Shown here piece after piece: positions 22,181 to 32,980 of a stretch of DNA of 64,000 nt. Under the pieces are notes generated by a model, which made no database searches, was not told where the DNA came from, and saw only the letters and a list, made by a program, of their open reading frames with translations. Numbering within the stretch: position 1 is the first letter of the stretch; every line of letters starts with the position of its first letter. The translations under genes were made by a program, and so were the position numbers. This DNA is from Cytospora piceicola (taxonomy: Eukaryota; Ascomycota; Sordariomycetes; Diaporthales; Cytosporaceae), in the NCBI GenBank assembly GCA_023375675.1, contig JALQBC010000019.1, forward strand, positions 62,001-126,000, read 5' to 3'.

Positions 22181-23317
22181 ATGTACAATCACGAGTACAA
22201 CACGCAACCGTTCAATATGAACCGGGAATCGGGGTCCCATCTCCCCATACCGGTCACTCCAAAGGAGACACCCTCAGAGAAGCCTCTCCTCCCGTCCTCA
22301 CCTAAGCAGAAGAGGAAAAGCAGAGAAGGGAAGAGGGCCAGCTTCAGTCTCTTCCCCGGAAAACAAAAGACATCGCCAATATGGCGCCCATCCACAGGCC
22401 ACACGCCACCCGCACCACAATGGCCTCTCCCGCGGGTACCCATCAGGATCCAAGACGAGAACCCGGCCCTGACCAAGACCTACATGCTGCCTCGAGGGGC
22501 ACCCCACCCTCCCGCGCCCGCCGCCTACCACAGCAGCCGCAGCAGCAGCGGGAGCAGCACCACGACCCTGACCGAGGACCAAGAGCGTAGCCCCCGGCCC
22601 CAAGGCAGCGCCTCTCCACCGCCCACTGAGCCCACGACACCCCGCCACCCGCTCTCGCCCCGGACCCCACTGAGCCCGCCGCGGCCGCCGTTCCTGCACC
22701 AGCGGGGCGCCTCCAGCTTCCAGACCCGGTACCTGAACATGCTGCTCAACCTGGACAAGATCCCCCGCGCGCACAACATCCTCGCCAACCTGCTCGCGTG
22801 GATGGTCCTCGTCGCGTTCGTCATCGCGCCGGGGAACTTCACGGGCCCGGGCGGCTCGCTCAGGCTGAGCGAGAAGGACCGGGTGTCGTCCACGCCCCTC
22901 GCCACGACCACCACCCTTAAGAAGATCCCCTCCGTCCCCTTGCTCGCGATCTGCGCCGCCTGCTTCTTCCTGGGCGTGTCGGGGATGCTGTGGCTGGCGG
23001 TGTACTGGCGGAAGAACTACATCTGGCTCATGAACAGGGTGTACCTCCCGCTCCTCCTGAACTCCCTCGCCGGCTTCATCGCCACCCTCGTCGTTGTGGA
23101 CGTGCAGTATGGCTGGCACTGGAGTGTCGGTGCGCTGGTGACTGTGGCGGTGGAGGGCGCGACCCTGGCAATAAGCCTGGGGCTCTTTGTGCTGAATGAC
23201 TGTTGGCTGCTGGCGAAGTTGAAGAGGGAGCATTACCGCGAGACGAGCAGGAAGCGGGTCGTCGATCTAGTCAAGGCAGGCAAGGCGCCGCCTTTTGCCC
23301 CAGGGAGTGTTGTGTGA
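22181..23317 (+). CDS. Four-TM membrane protein with disordered N-terminus
   Basis: A single exon of 378 aa. Residues 1-185 are Pro/Ser-rich and probably disordered and cytosolic, with basic clusters (KQKRKSREGKR) and many SP/TP sites (PLSPRTPLSPPRPP). A conserved-looking linker (FQTRYLNMLLNLDKIPRAHN) leads into four predicted membrane segments at about 201-220, 253-276, 286-307 and 314-340. A basic C-terminal tail follows (KLKREHYRETSRKR). I recognise the general layout from filamentous-fungal hypothetical proteins but no named family. The SP/TP-rich tail suggests phosphorylation control. The ATG at 22181 is the first of two nearby in frame (MYNHEYN, MNRESG). A more 5' exon cannot be excluded. 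Confidence 0.8.
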   Translation: MYNHEYNTQPFNMNRESGSHLPIPVTPKETPSEKPLLPSSPKQKRKSREGKRASFSLFPGKQKTSPIWRPSTGHTPPAPQWPLPRVPIRIQDENPALTKTYMLPRGAPHPPAPAAYHSSRSSSGSSTTTLTEDQERSPRPQGSASPPPTEPTTPRHPLSPRTPLSPPRPPFLHQRGASSFQTRYLNMLLNLDKIPRAHNILANLLAWMVLVAFVIAPGNFTGPGGSLRLSEKDRVSSTPLATTTTLKKIPSVPLLAICAACFFLGVSGMLWLAVYWRKNYIWLMNRVYLPLLLNSLAGFIATLVVVDVQYGWHWSVGALVTVAVEGATLAISLGLFVLNDCWLLAKLKREHYRETSRKRVVDLVKAGKAPPFAPGSVV

Positions 23318-23698
23318 TGGCTCGAGTGAAGTCTTCTGTGTATTGTTTTGATGCTGTATGATCATGCCTGGGCAGCTTGCTGCCGACGATTCTCCTTTGT
23401 GGTGTATTTGGTGCAAGGGGTAAGAGGGAAAGGGGGGCGGGTGGGTTTAGATACCATGATGGATGCTAGCAATATGCAATGAATCTTGGACGATGATGCA
23501 AGCTTTGCTCCCGTCCACGGGTCATCCTGATGGACACTTCCCGTGGTTGGATCTTTGAAATGAAAACGGGCACCCACCGTGATTTGGCAACGAGAAGGAT
23601 ATCCAGTGTGTAGATATAAACATTAAGTAGATACTATGGAAGCCGTGCGCCTTCCCCCGGAGGAGGCGCAGCGGGCCATGCGACACAACCCCCCCCCC
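23318..23698. other. Convergent intergenic spacer
   Basis: Short 3'-to-3' spacer. It ends in a C run at 23689-23699, so the PTH11-like stop codon is followed on its own strand by a run of G. Confidence 0.5.
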
Positions 23699-25322
23699 CT
23701 ACAGCCGCCCCGTCTCCGTACTGACGCGCACCTCCGTATCGACGACGATGCTGCCGGCGTTGGTGGCGCCGTGCCCGGGCGGCGGGTTGGGGCCCGAGTA
23801 GCGGTCCCGCCCCTTCATGCCCCCGGTGAGCTCCACCTCGTCCTCGTTCTTCCAGACGGCCCGCGAGGCGGTCGCGCGGTGGACGCCGTACTGGGGCGGC
23901 GGGCCGGGCGTCCGGACGTCGTCGTAGCCGCTCCCGACCTCGCGCCTGGTGTTGCCCCCGCCCATGCGGAAGAGGGGCGCGAAGGTCGGGAGGCAGGCGG
24001 ATATGATGGCCACGGACGGCTCGATGCTGGACCAGGCCACTGGGATGAGGGTCAGATGGGTTGGTCTTTGTCTTTGGGCGACAGCATGTGCGGGACAGGG
24101 TTATCGGCAAGGGGGAGGGGGGGTGGGGAGAGTCATATTTTATGAGATGCCCAAGATGTTGTCGTCGAACCGACTCTGTGGTGCAGTTTATCCTAGGGGA
24201 ACCACTTACTGCCAGGGCCCATCCACCACGTTGCATCCACGCTTCCTGCGAGCTGGTCCAAGTAATAGATTCGAAACATACTTGCTACGCATACGCTGTG
24301 GAAAATAAGACGAGAGTGTAAGTATCGTTCCAAGTCGGTCCGGAGAGTGAAGAGGCGGGGCAGGTCGGGGCATAAGGCAAAAATATCAACATACAAACTA
24401 CCGAGCAGCATGATGCCTATCACCGAAACCTTCTTCCTCTTGTTCAGCTGCAGCGTGATAATCCGCGGTATGGGCGAGAGCAGGATGACGACGTCGATGA
24501 CCATATTTATGATGCCGAACACAAGGTAGAACAGCGACACATTAATGCATGTCCCATTCGTATCGCCGAGATACTGCCCCCAGTAGTGGCTCAGTGGCCG
24601 GCAGGCCACCGCCATGGTGATGAACATAATGACCGGGTAGCATGACGTGAGGGTGACTCCGGTCCAGTACGTGGCGGCGTAGACGCGGTTCGTGCTGCTC
24701 AGGCCCGCGTGGAAGAGGCGCCGGTATAGGAGGAGGATGCTTATCTTCGTCGTGGTGACGGCGACGGCGTAGACGAAGGGCTCGGCATAGACGATCTACC
24801 GGCGGATATAATGGTCTTGGTCAGCGGGAGGAAGACAGAGGGAGTCCCGAGGTCTCGATCGAGGACGGATACAGACCTTTAACAGTGTCTCGAAACGCGG
24901 GACTGTGGTTGTCCAGACATGCCGGCCTGCGCCCTGTTGGCCGGCTGGTTTCCAAAGATTTTGGTTAGTTCCAGTGTTGATATTCGTGCTGAAGATTCAA
25001 GGTAACGAACCTAGGATCGTGGTAACAAAAAGGGCGGCGGTGCCAATCTGTTTACATGTCGCGTCAGTCACTTGGCCAGTCTTCGCACATCGTCCGATCC
25101 GCTTCGATTAATTAAACTTACAAGCCCAGCAACAATAGTATAGTCGTCTCGGCCGACAGTGTCGTTCCGGAGACGTACGTAAAAGCGGAGGACCACACAC
25201 AGCGATGCAACCACAAAGAATACGGTGCAGGCTGTATTGGAGGTCGTTATGGACTCGGCGGAAAGATCCGTACCTGCAGGAGGGGGGCCAAAAATGGCCA
25301 CTATCTTTGCATTGACTGACAT
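23699..25322 (-). CDS. PTH11-like seven-TM (fungal rhodopsin-domain) protein
   Basis: Six exons fit in phase: 25322-25122, 25047-25011 (37 bp), 24944-24877, 24795-24395, 24295-24210 and 24039-23699, giving 377 aa. Hallmarks of the fungal rhodopsin-like/PTH11-related membrane family are present. The first segment has TACTVFFVVASLCVVLRFYVR and GRDDYTIVAGL. A GAGRHVWTTTVPRFETLLK loop follows, then YAVAVTTTKISILLLYRRLF, CRPLSHYW, CINVSLFYLVFGIINMVIDV and the terminal signature WSSIEPSVAIISACLPTFAPL. Plasma membrane is expected; some relatives act in surface sensing, but most are uncharacterised. The 37-bp exon is needed to join IVAGL to the GAGRHV loop. An alternative acceptor for exon 3 would add residues before GAGRHV. 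The C-terminal 100 residues are hydrophilic and presumably cytosolic. Confidence 0.88.
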
Positions 25323-27281
25323 GCTTTTGTGAATGGTCTGATTCGGGCACGGAGAGAAGTCTGCTGATTTCTCAAATTGATGTCTGTCCTACTCGTTGAG
25401 ATTGATCACCTGTCGTCTTGGAAGCCGGTTGATCTCTTCAGTCCAACAGAGGAACTACACAAGTTTACCGTCGGCTTCTAATAAAGTATCGCCTTGAACC
25501 CTTGGGCTCTTCGTTCTTTTTCTTGTTTGGCATAGATTACGGCTCTACAGGAAGTACGCCACCCCCCATTCACCCCTCCCCTTTACTTCTCGCCGCCCAG
25601 GTCTTTTCCGGGCTGTTGGGCGCCATCAACTCTTACACAGCAGTAGCTTACATACTCCTGGCAACGATTCCATGCAAGATTGTCCACAAGTACTGTATAT
25701 AGCCCCATGATTGGCTTCCAATCCCTTTGAAGGTTTCGCTTGGACTCAAAGGGTAACTGGTTCACCTGACCGGTCAAGTGACCGGTCAAGAGATAGCCAT
25801 ATTGCAGATTCTCTTGAGGAAAGCGTGGTGGATATACGGTGGGGTACATGGAAAGCCCCCCGATCCTTCACATTCAGAGAAGGGTCCAGCCCTGCCATTG
25901 TACTGCATGTTCAACGGGATTAGATATTAAACCAACATAGGGGTATAATCGGGGGTAGAAGGTATGGGGTATAGGGACTGTAGCACGTACCCCGAGGGTT
26001 ACCACTTCACGCAGAATTTGACACTATGCGCGTACTTAGGTACTTAGTCATATGGGTAGATTAAACACCCTGAACATTGTACAAGATGCACGGGTCCCAC
26101 CGATGCTTCCTGCGGCAAAGGAGAACACCACGATACTAGGATAACGGTCCAGAACAAGCACGGGCCGGGAAGTCCTGACCGAGTGGTGGAAAACAATGCC
26201 TGGCATCCAGGGCTAGTGCTAAGCTTCCGAATACTCTGTCGCGTAATTTAGCCGAACGGTGCATTGGGTCGCAGGGTCGCACGGAACGAGGATTCCGGAC
26301 GCTGCCCCGGAGATTTCAGCTGTTTATTGCAGGCCCCAGGGTGGCGGCCCCATCCGTAAGATACGGCAGATATGGCAGATACAGATACGGCAGATAAGTA
26401 TGTAGATCTTCCCCTCAGGTGCCCTGTTCCTTGTTGGAATCTGGGTTCTTGAAGGATTATTATTACATTCTTGAGGTTCCACTGCTTACCTACTAGTCAA
26501 ACACCTATTCAAATGTTAACATCCAAGAATCACCACAATAACCTCATCTCCCTATTTCGTTTAGCAGCTATGCAAGTGGTCTTCAAGATATCCTCCCACA
26601 GGGATTGATCTTGATTCTTGTGATTATGACTCGAAAACGGATGCATCTCCGTGCGTGCGTGCTGCCTGGAACCCGCCCACCGCCATGGTAACCCTTCAAC
26701 GTTGGCCCTGCAGCACGTGTATCACGGAACGATGCTCTCTCGACATAACTGGCTCCAAGGTTCCTTCATGCTGGGGCTCCTGCGGGTCAGGAATTCTCTT
26801 CGCAAAGGGACCACATTGGTGTGGTCCACCAAAATCGAAATGACATGCGCCGATACGCTCCTAGTCAGTGTATGCACGACAATTATGGTGCCCATGGGAC
26901 TTTATCACCATCCCAGCACCACATGCAGCCCCTGTTTTATGCATGCGACGGTACCATGCATATCCAACAGTACACTAGATGGATACTCGAGACCAGGCAG
27001 CGGCCAGGTCGACAACCTCGGCCATCATATCGGCGCAAATTTCTCGAGGGCCGCGTCGTATGTTGCGCATCATTACGGGATCGGATTGCTCCCTTCTCAT
27101 TAAGGGAGTCGCCGGCTGTGGCTCTCACTCCCAGATATAAGTAAGATGTAATCCCTCGTAGAAGAAGCCCTTGATGTCTTGCAGAAGAACACAACGATCC
27201 CTCGCACTTACACAGTCACAGGGAAACGACTTTCTAAAAAGATTTATAATAATAAGAAAACTATCACATCGACCAGTCACA
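25323..27281. other. Divergent intergenic region
   Basis: About 2 kb between the PTH11-like gene (minus) and the FAD monooxygenase (plus). No gene is supported. It contains a repeated palindrome (25767-25788) and a short degenerate tandem of AGATACGGC / AGATATGGC units (26358-26397). A TATA-like ATATAAG lies near 27134, about 150 bp before the monooxygenase ATG. Confidence 0.5.
25767..25788. repeat. Tandem pair of a 10-bp palindrome
   Basis: TGACCGGTCA occurs at 25767-25776 and 25779-25788, 12 bp apart centre to centre (about one helical turn), 445 bp upstream of the PTH11-like start. CCGG-centred palindromes are the form bound by many Zn2Cys6 dimers, so an operator is plausible but unproven. 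Confidence 0.5.
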
Positions 27282-29048
27282 ATGGCAGAGAAGACATCAC
27301 AAGGACCTTTCAAGGTCATCATCGTAGGCGGCTCCGTCGCCGGCCTGACCTTGGCCAACGCGCTTGAGAAGGCCAACATCGACTATGTGCTCCTCGAGAA
27401 GCGGGATGTTTGCCCCAACGTCGGCCAGACCATCTTCGTCCTCCCCTGCACCAGTCTCGTCCTCGAGCAGCTCGGCATCTCCAAGAAGCTGGAGGAGATC
27501 GCGATCCCCCTCCGGACCCGAGAGCACTGGGCTGGGTCGGGCAAGGACGGCAAGGCAGAGCTCTTCTGCTCGTCAGACGAGCTCTGGCGCCTTTACCAGA
27601 AGTGAGTGAATGATGTGATTTTTTTTCTTGTCTTTCCCCTCTATCTCCTGGACCCATATAATGCTCATGTGAGAACTGACGAAATTCCTGTCAAGGTCTC
27701 AACGCCCCGTGCGATTTGTCGATCGATTCCGATTCCTGTCGGGTATCTATGAGGGCATCATCGACAAGTCCAAGGTTCACAGCCGGGAGGGCATCGTTTC
27801 TTTTACTGAGACGGACCACGGCGTGACGGTTCGCACCGACCAGGGGAACACCTACGAGGGCAGCATTCTTGTCGGCGCCGACGGTGTGCACAGCGAGACG
27901 CGCAGGCAGTTGTCCTTGGGGTCAAAGGAAGAGGATCCTAAGAGGTCCGAGATCCTGTCCAAAGGATTTGTCACTAGGTGTAAGTCCCATCCTTATTCGT
28001 TTCAGTATTACGAATTTCCGAATTGTGATTCCAGGGGCGATGATGGGTCTTTCTCTCAAGACAAGGAGTTACCCCGTGCCGTTGAGTCCGACACTTTCTT
28101 GGACCCTTAGGGAAACGATGCTGGGTCTCCACACAACCTTCAGAGACGTCCTCAATACACGCTTGCTAACTTGGAGCGCCGCAGACATCTGTTTGACGGC
28201 CCTATCACCCAACGAGTTCGCCGACGACCCAAAGCGGCCATACTTGGCCGAGGGTATCGTGAACAACAGCTACCACGCGGAGGAGGGCCTCGGCACCATC
28301 AGCTGCGCGGGAACCCGTGGCCAGCTCATCTGGTCCTGCTACATCCCCGTCGAACACACCCAGTATCCCGGCAAGCGCTACGGTCAGGAAGACATTGACG
28401 CATTTGTGAAGAAATATGGACATGTCAGGTTCTGTGCCGACTACTGCATCAGTGACGTCTACAAGAACGTCTATGGCGCCAACATGATAGCCATGGAGGA
28501 GAACGTTCTCCCGACAAAGTGGTTAGTTCATTGATCCCAGCCGCACGTCCGGGGGGTTACAAACACTAACTTACGATCCACCTCAGGCACTCGGGCGGAC
28601 GTGTCGTCTTGGTCGGCGACGCCGTGCACAAGGCCACGGCCAACCTCGGCATGGGCGGAAACCTCTGCATAGACGACGTCTGCCGCCTCGTCAACGGCCT
28701 GGTGCCCGTCCTGAAGAACAACGAGAACCCGTCGACCCAGGAGCTGGTCAAGGTCTTCACCGAGTACGAGAAGGCGGCGAAGCCACGCGCCCTGTTCGTC
28801 AACAAGGCTTCAGCATTCTTGTAGGTTGACTTCCGGCCGGTACATGTTTCGCAAATTTTGTATGCTAACATTTGATTCCCACAAACAGCTGTGGCTTCGA
28901 GACGATGACTGCATGGTACGCTCGGTTAACCAAGATGATCTTCCCTTGGATTCCTTCGAGTCTCAAGATGATGGTCTTCTCCATCTTTGACAGCGCGGCA
29001 CCTAGGCTGAGCTATTTGCCCGTCCCGGTTGCCAGGTTTGAGGGCTGA
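27282..29048 (+). CDS. FAD-dependent monooxygenase (PHBH fold), five exons
   Basis: Exons 27282-27601, 27696-27979, 28185-28521, 28587-28820 and 28889-29048 join in phase to give 444 aa. The dinucleotide-binding motif is VIIVGGSVAGLTLANAL (about 12-28) with the ribose Glu in LLEKRD. The DG motif is LVGADGVHSETRR. The second FAD motif is VVLVGDAVHKATANLGMGG. These define the salicylate-hydroxylase/PHBH-type group, which uses NAD(P)H and oxygen to hydroxylate or epoxidise substrates. The overall pattern resembles PaxM-type enzymes of indole diterpene and meroterpenoid pathways. The C-terminal exon is hydrophobic and may bind membranes. The third intron-exon junction (TRY-ICLTALSPNEF) relies on a GTAAGT donor and a GCTAAC branch site. 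No other biosynthetic gene flanks it, so the substrate is unknown. Confidence 0.9.
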
Positions 29049-30081
29049 GAGCAGCTAAGCAGATAGTTGTGAGGGATATGACATCTGGAGCCGGACGGGA
29101 TTTGGTGCAAGGGGTTCTTTCGCAGGCCAGAACACGATGGCGACTTTAGTGCATATTAGCAACATTGATAGTATTTACATAGCGAGATTTATTTGAGTAA
29201 CCTCTAATAAGAGACAATCATGTTACCTATCATTTTCAAAGAGTTGGTGATCAGTACAGCATGCACGAAATGCTATTAATCAGGGACGTGAAGACTCAAA
29301 AGTACTTTGACCCCAAGACTGTCTCCGAGGTGGCCTTTGTTCAGTTGTTCAAGTTGTTGGAAGTCTCTAGGCTTTTAAAGGCTAATTGTATCATTTCTAT
29401 TTGGTATTTCCAAGGTTAGACTAGCATAATTGCATATAATTAGGGTCAGAACCTTCAATCTTGCAATCCTGTTTGACAAACCCTTTCTTTCTCAAGCTAT
29501 ATACCAGAAAGTTGCGAATGCTCCAAGCTACTTATTTTCAATTACAAATAAGCGAGCCTCAAAGAATTGCAAGCAGGTAAAAGCCCAGCGGAGAAGGGAT
29601 TAGGAGTGCTTAAATAGTGCAGAAATAGGGAAATTACATGACCATAACAGAAAGACAACAACCTCAGGTCTGTTTACTTTAGACTTTGCCAAAATATTGG
29701 TCGAGACTTACGGGACTCCTCTAATTGAACACCCTTACTGTAATAACGAAATAACTTAGTTACTACATATGTAGCGACAATACGAGTAGAGATTGAACAA
29801 AGAGGAAACCAACCGAATGAGAAACACAGGACCCAAGACGTCGTATGTGGTGATACTATGAGTTGTAATCAAATATTGTTCGCCTATTGTCTCTTCATCG
29901 AGGCCACTCAGAAAAAGTTAGAGATGATCAGGCTATGCAAAGTAAACGAGGACCATTGTTCCCACCAACTCTCATGTTCAAGTTCGCTACGAAGCCCAAG
30001 TGCTTCGAAACAAACCCTTCCAAGCCAATAGGCAAGGCACACGACAACATCGTCCCAGAGGTCCAACTGCAAGACCCGTCC
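29049..30081. other. Convergent intergenic region
   Basis: AT-rich spacer between the 3' ends of the monooxygenase and the molybdate transporter genes. No gene, RNA or repeat is supported. Confidence 0.5.
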
Positions 30082-31446
30082 TCAAGGAACCCGCAACAGA
30101 GGCTGTCTCTCCCCCCTCTCCACCGACCCGCGATGCCTCTCAACCGCATGGCTCAGCCGGTACGCCCAGTGCGTCAGCATGCCCGCCACGAACCCCACCG
30201 CGTCGTTCCTGAACGCCAGGATCCCCGCCGCCGTCACCAGCATCACGCCCCACCTCTCCTGCCTCTCCTCGTCCGGCACCTCCCGGCACCTCCCGCCCGC
30301 CCCCCCGCCGGCCGGGAGGGCGCCCTCCCCCCACAGGTCCGGCGCCCCGTGGTTCAGGCTCTGCCCCGCCCTGGCGAGCTCCAGCCCCGCCGCCAGGACC
30401 ATGACCCCCAGCACGGACCGCGGGTACGCCCCCAGGAGGTCCAGCAGCGTCGCGCCCAGGAACAGGCCCAGCAGCAGCTTGGCCGCCCCGAGGAGGACGA
30501 CGCTCGACCCGCTCCGCGCGCCGAAGCGGTGCTGCGCCGCCAGCCCCCCCGCCCCGTGGCACACGGGCATCGCGCCGAACCAGCACCCCAGCAGGTTCAT
30601 GGCCGCCACCGAGGCGCCCAGCTCGGTCACGCTCGGCGCCGCCGCCGCGCCCCCCGGCAGCTCGGGCCCCATGAGGTCCGAGGCCAGCGCCGCGGCCGCG
30701 ATGACCGAGTTGAGCGTCGTGAGGGGCAGCTGGGCCACCGCCATGGACCACGCCGCGCCGCTGCCCCAGGCGGGCACCGCGGCGGACGGGTGCCAGAGCT
30801 GCCACCCCGGGAGGTGGCCCCCGCCGTCGCCGTCGCCGCCCGCGCGGCCGGTCGCGACGGCGGCGACGGAGAGGACGAGCCCCGTGGCGAAGGCGATGAG
30901 GGCGTAGGGGAAGCGCCTCGGCGTGCGGGCCGTGAAGATGAGCAGCAGGAACGCGGCCAGGGCCCAGAGGCGGTTGTCAAACGGGTTGTGCACCCACCCG
31001 AGGGAGGACAGCATGCCCGTGCCGGCGGACATGACGAGCGACAGGCCGGCGCCCAACTGGATGCCCTTCACGACGGGGATGGGGATGTAGACGGTGAGCA
31101 GGCGCAGCAGGCCCGTGGCGCTGAGGATCAGCACGGCCGAGGCGACCAGCGCGCCCGCGGCCAGTGTGTCCTCCTGGCTGGCGTGCGAGGCTATGGCGGC
31201 CGCCGCGATGGCCTTCATGGGCTGGACTGGGAGGGGGATGCCGAAGAAGACGCCTGTTGCGATGTTGAACAGGCCCGAGAACACAAGGGTGGAGGGGAGC
31301 GAGATGGATCCCTGGAGGGCGAGGGCGATCATGAGTGGTAGAAGGGTGCCGAGGTCTCCCAGCGCGCCTGATATCTCGGCGAGAGGCTGGCTCCTGAGTG
31401 TTCGGACATTGTGGCGCTGGAGGTTGGCTATGTCCTTGAGTGCCAT
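30082..31446 (-). CDS. Molybdate transporter, MOT1 family
   Basis: A single exon of 454 aa, very hydrophobic, with about ten predicted membrane segments. The N-terminal block LAEISGALGDLGTLLPLMIAL and the block FGIPLPVQPMKAIAAAAIA are signatures of the MOT1/sulfate-transporter-like family. The second half repeats the pattern with LPLTTLNSVIAAAALASDL and GAMPVCHGAGGLAAQHRFGARSG. Eukaryotic MOT1 proteins carry molybdate for molybdenum cofactor enzymes such as nitrate reductase. The membrane (plasma or internal) cannot be told from sequence. A hydrophilic Gly/Glu-rich loop near residues 380-405 separates the last helices. The gene is strongly GC-rich at third positions, which creates long antisense open frames that should be ignored. 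Confidence 0.93.
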   Translation of the reverse strand: MALKDIANLQRHNVRTLRSQPLAEISGALGDLGTLLPLMIALALQGSISLPSTLVFSGLFNIATGVFFGIPLPVQPMKAIAAAAIASHASQEDTLAAGALVASAVLILSATGLLRLLTVYIPIPVVKGIQLGAGLSLVMSAGTGMLSSLGWVHNPFDNRLWALAAFLLLIFTARTPRRFPYALIAFATGLVLSVAAVATGRAGGDGDGGGHLPGWQLWHPSAAVPAWGSGAAWSMAVAQLPLTTLNSVIAAAALASDLMGPELPGGAAAAPSVTELGASVAAMNLLGCWFGAMPVCHGAGGLAAQHRFGARSGSSVVLLGAAKLLLGLFLGATLLDLLGAYPRSVLGVMVLAAGLELARAGQSLNHGAPDLWGEGALPAGGGAGGRCREVPDEERQERWGVMLVTAAGILAFRNDAVGFVAGMLTHWAYRLSHAVERHRGSVERGERQPLLRVP

Positions 31447-32228
31447 TTGGAGGGACGTTCCCGATTTGTTCGGGGTGAATGATCAATCTGAGGGTTGGGG
31501 GGGAGGGGGTTCAACGCTATGAATGATATCTATCAATGCTTTGCTATGCCATGCTGAATGCAGAGAGACAAAAGAGAATTTAGGATTCCATGATGTTGTT
31601 GATGATGATGTGAAGAGGCCGCTGCCGGAAGCGATGGAGATGCTCATCTGACTCTTTTTGCCGGTCGGCGAACCAGATTTCGGTGTGGCACTTGGGCTGC
31701 CCTGTGACACATCCACACTCTCTCCGCTTGCCTTCCATTGGGAGACCAGTTGGCCCGTCCATTAACAAGTAAGTACTCCATCTTTGCCATCATTCTAATG
31801 AGCTGGAGCCCACGTGGGATTCATGTGAGCCAATAGGGAAGTCAAAGCAGGCACTTCCAGTCTGCCTACCTAGGTAGATATTTTCTAACATTGGGACACA
31901 GGGTTGAACCCTAGTAGAGAAGGATGGTGGCTTACACGAAGTGAGTAAGTGGTAGGTAGATGATTCGATTGATCCAAAGTTTCAAAAATTCAAAAGACTC
32001 ATGACTAATAATGGATTGATATAGTAAAATGTCTGGCAGCAAAGGTATAAGTTGGTATACGACAGAGAACACCGTGCTCGAAACCCAAAGAACGCCAAAA
32101 TAAATATTAATACCCCCTTACCCCCTCGCCATCTCAGGTCCACCGCGCCTGGCAATGTCCGTGATAATGGCATTGATTCATATCACACCTTACTTATTGT
32201 CCGTCACACAACGTGGTACAAACTTCTC
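31447..32228. other. Intergenic
   Basis: Upstream region of the molybdate transporter and 3' flank of the SUR7/PalI-type gene. It includes GGTAGGTA/TACCTACC-type short motifs near 31865 and 31950. No gene seen. Confidence 0.5.
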
Positions 32229-32980
32229 TTAGAACCACCGGCGCCTCTCGGCAGGGTACCCATAGTCGGTCTTAGAGACAGAGGCATTCCTCCTCTTGTG
32301 CAGACGGGCCGAGCAGCACGTGAAGAGGATGACGACGGCGCCCAGGAGCGAGCAGATGGCCGCGGCCAGGATCGTCCAGATGGCCACCGAGTACGAAGCG
32401 TGCGACCCGGAGCGGTCGTCATTGACGTTGTCCTTGATGATGGAGAAGAGGACGAAGTCGCAGATGAGACTGACGACCGTGACGATGAAGGCGAGCAGCG
32501 AGGTGAATGCCGCGAGGAGGGAGCCGAAGAAGCCAGAGCCGAGGGCGAAGAGGAAGGCGATGAAGGCGATGCCGGTCGCGATGGGGTGCAGGATCATCAC
32601 CTTGGTGAGGGTATGGGTGGCGTCGCGGGAAGAAGAGGAGAAAGAGGTGTCCTCGACGTTGGACATGATGTCGGCTGGTTTATATCCCACCATGTGGTGG
32701 GAACAATAGTCTCGGTTGTCATCGCTGGGGATATTCTGTTAATGAGCTGTTGCTTTGGGGATGATAACGGAATCAATACTCACGCCGTGTTGAGGTAACA
32801 GTATCCAAACGTTCCAAACGAAATCTCCGAGTAGTGTTCATTTGTGGCATTGGCAAGTGTAACCTTGAGCATGCTGATATCATTCACGACGGGTGCCGAG
32901 ATGGTAGTGATGATCAACAACACTGTTGATGCAAGCAGCAGAAACGTGCCAATATGGTGAAAAAAGCCGGTAACCGCCAT
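32229..32980 (-). CDS. SUR7/PalI (Rim9) family four-TM protein
   Basis: Exon 1 is 32980-32784 and exon 2 is 32724-32229; a GTGAGT..CCCAG intron joins them in phase (YLNTA-DDNRDYC), giving 230 aa. Four membrane segments are visible: FFHHIGTFLLLASTVLLIITTI near the start, then GIAFIAFLFALGSGFFGSLL, FTSLLAFIVTVVSLICDFVLF and IWTILAAAICSLLGAVVILFTCC. The first extracellular loop has the family's FGTFGYC motif and a second Cys (RDYCS). This fits the SUR7/PalI family: eisosome or cortical proteins and pH-signalling membrane sensors. The short basic tail (ARLHKRRNASVSKTDYGYPAERRRWF) is much shorter than the tail of true PalI, so SUR7- or Rim9-like is the safer call. Confidence 0.88.

Noticed and set aside
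29887..31341. 484-codon plus-strand open frame
   Set aside because: Antisense shadow of the GC-rich molybdate transporter; Arg/Pro/Gln/Gly-rich composition without domains.
25323..31446. Secondary-metabolite gene cluster around the FAD monooxygenase
   Set aside because: No PKS, NRPS, terpene synthase, prenyltransferase or P450 in the window; neighbours are a membrane protein and a molybdate transporter.
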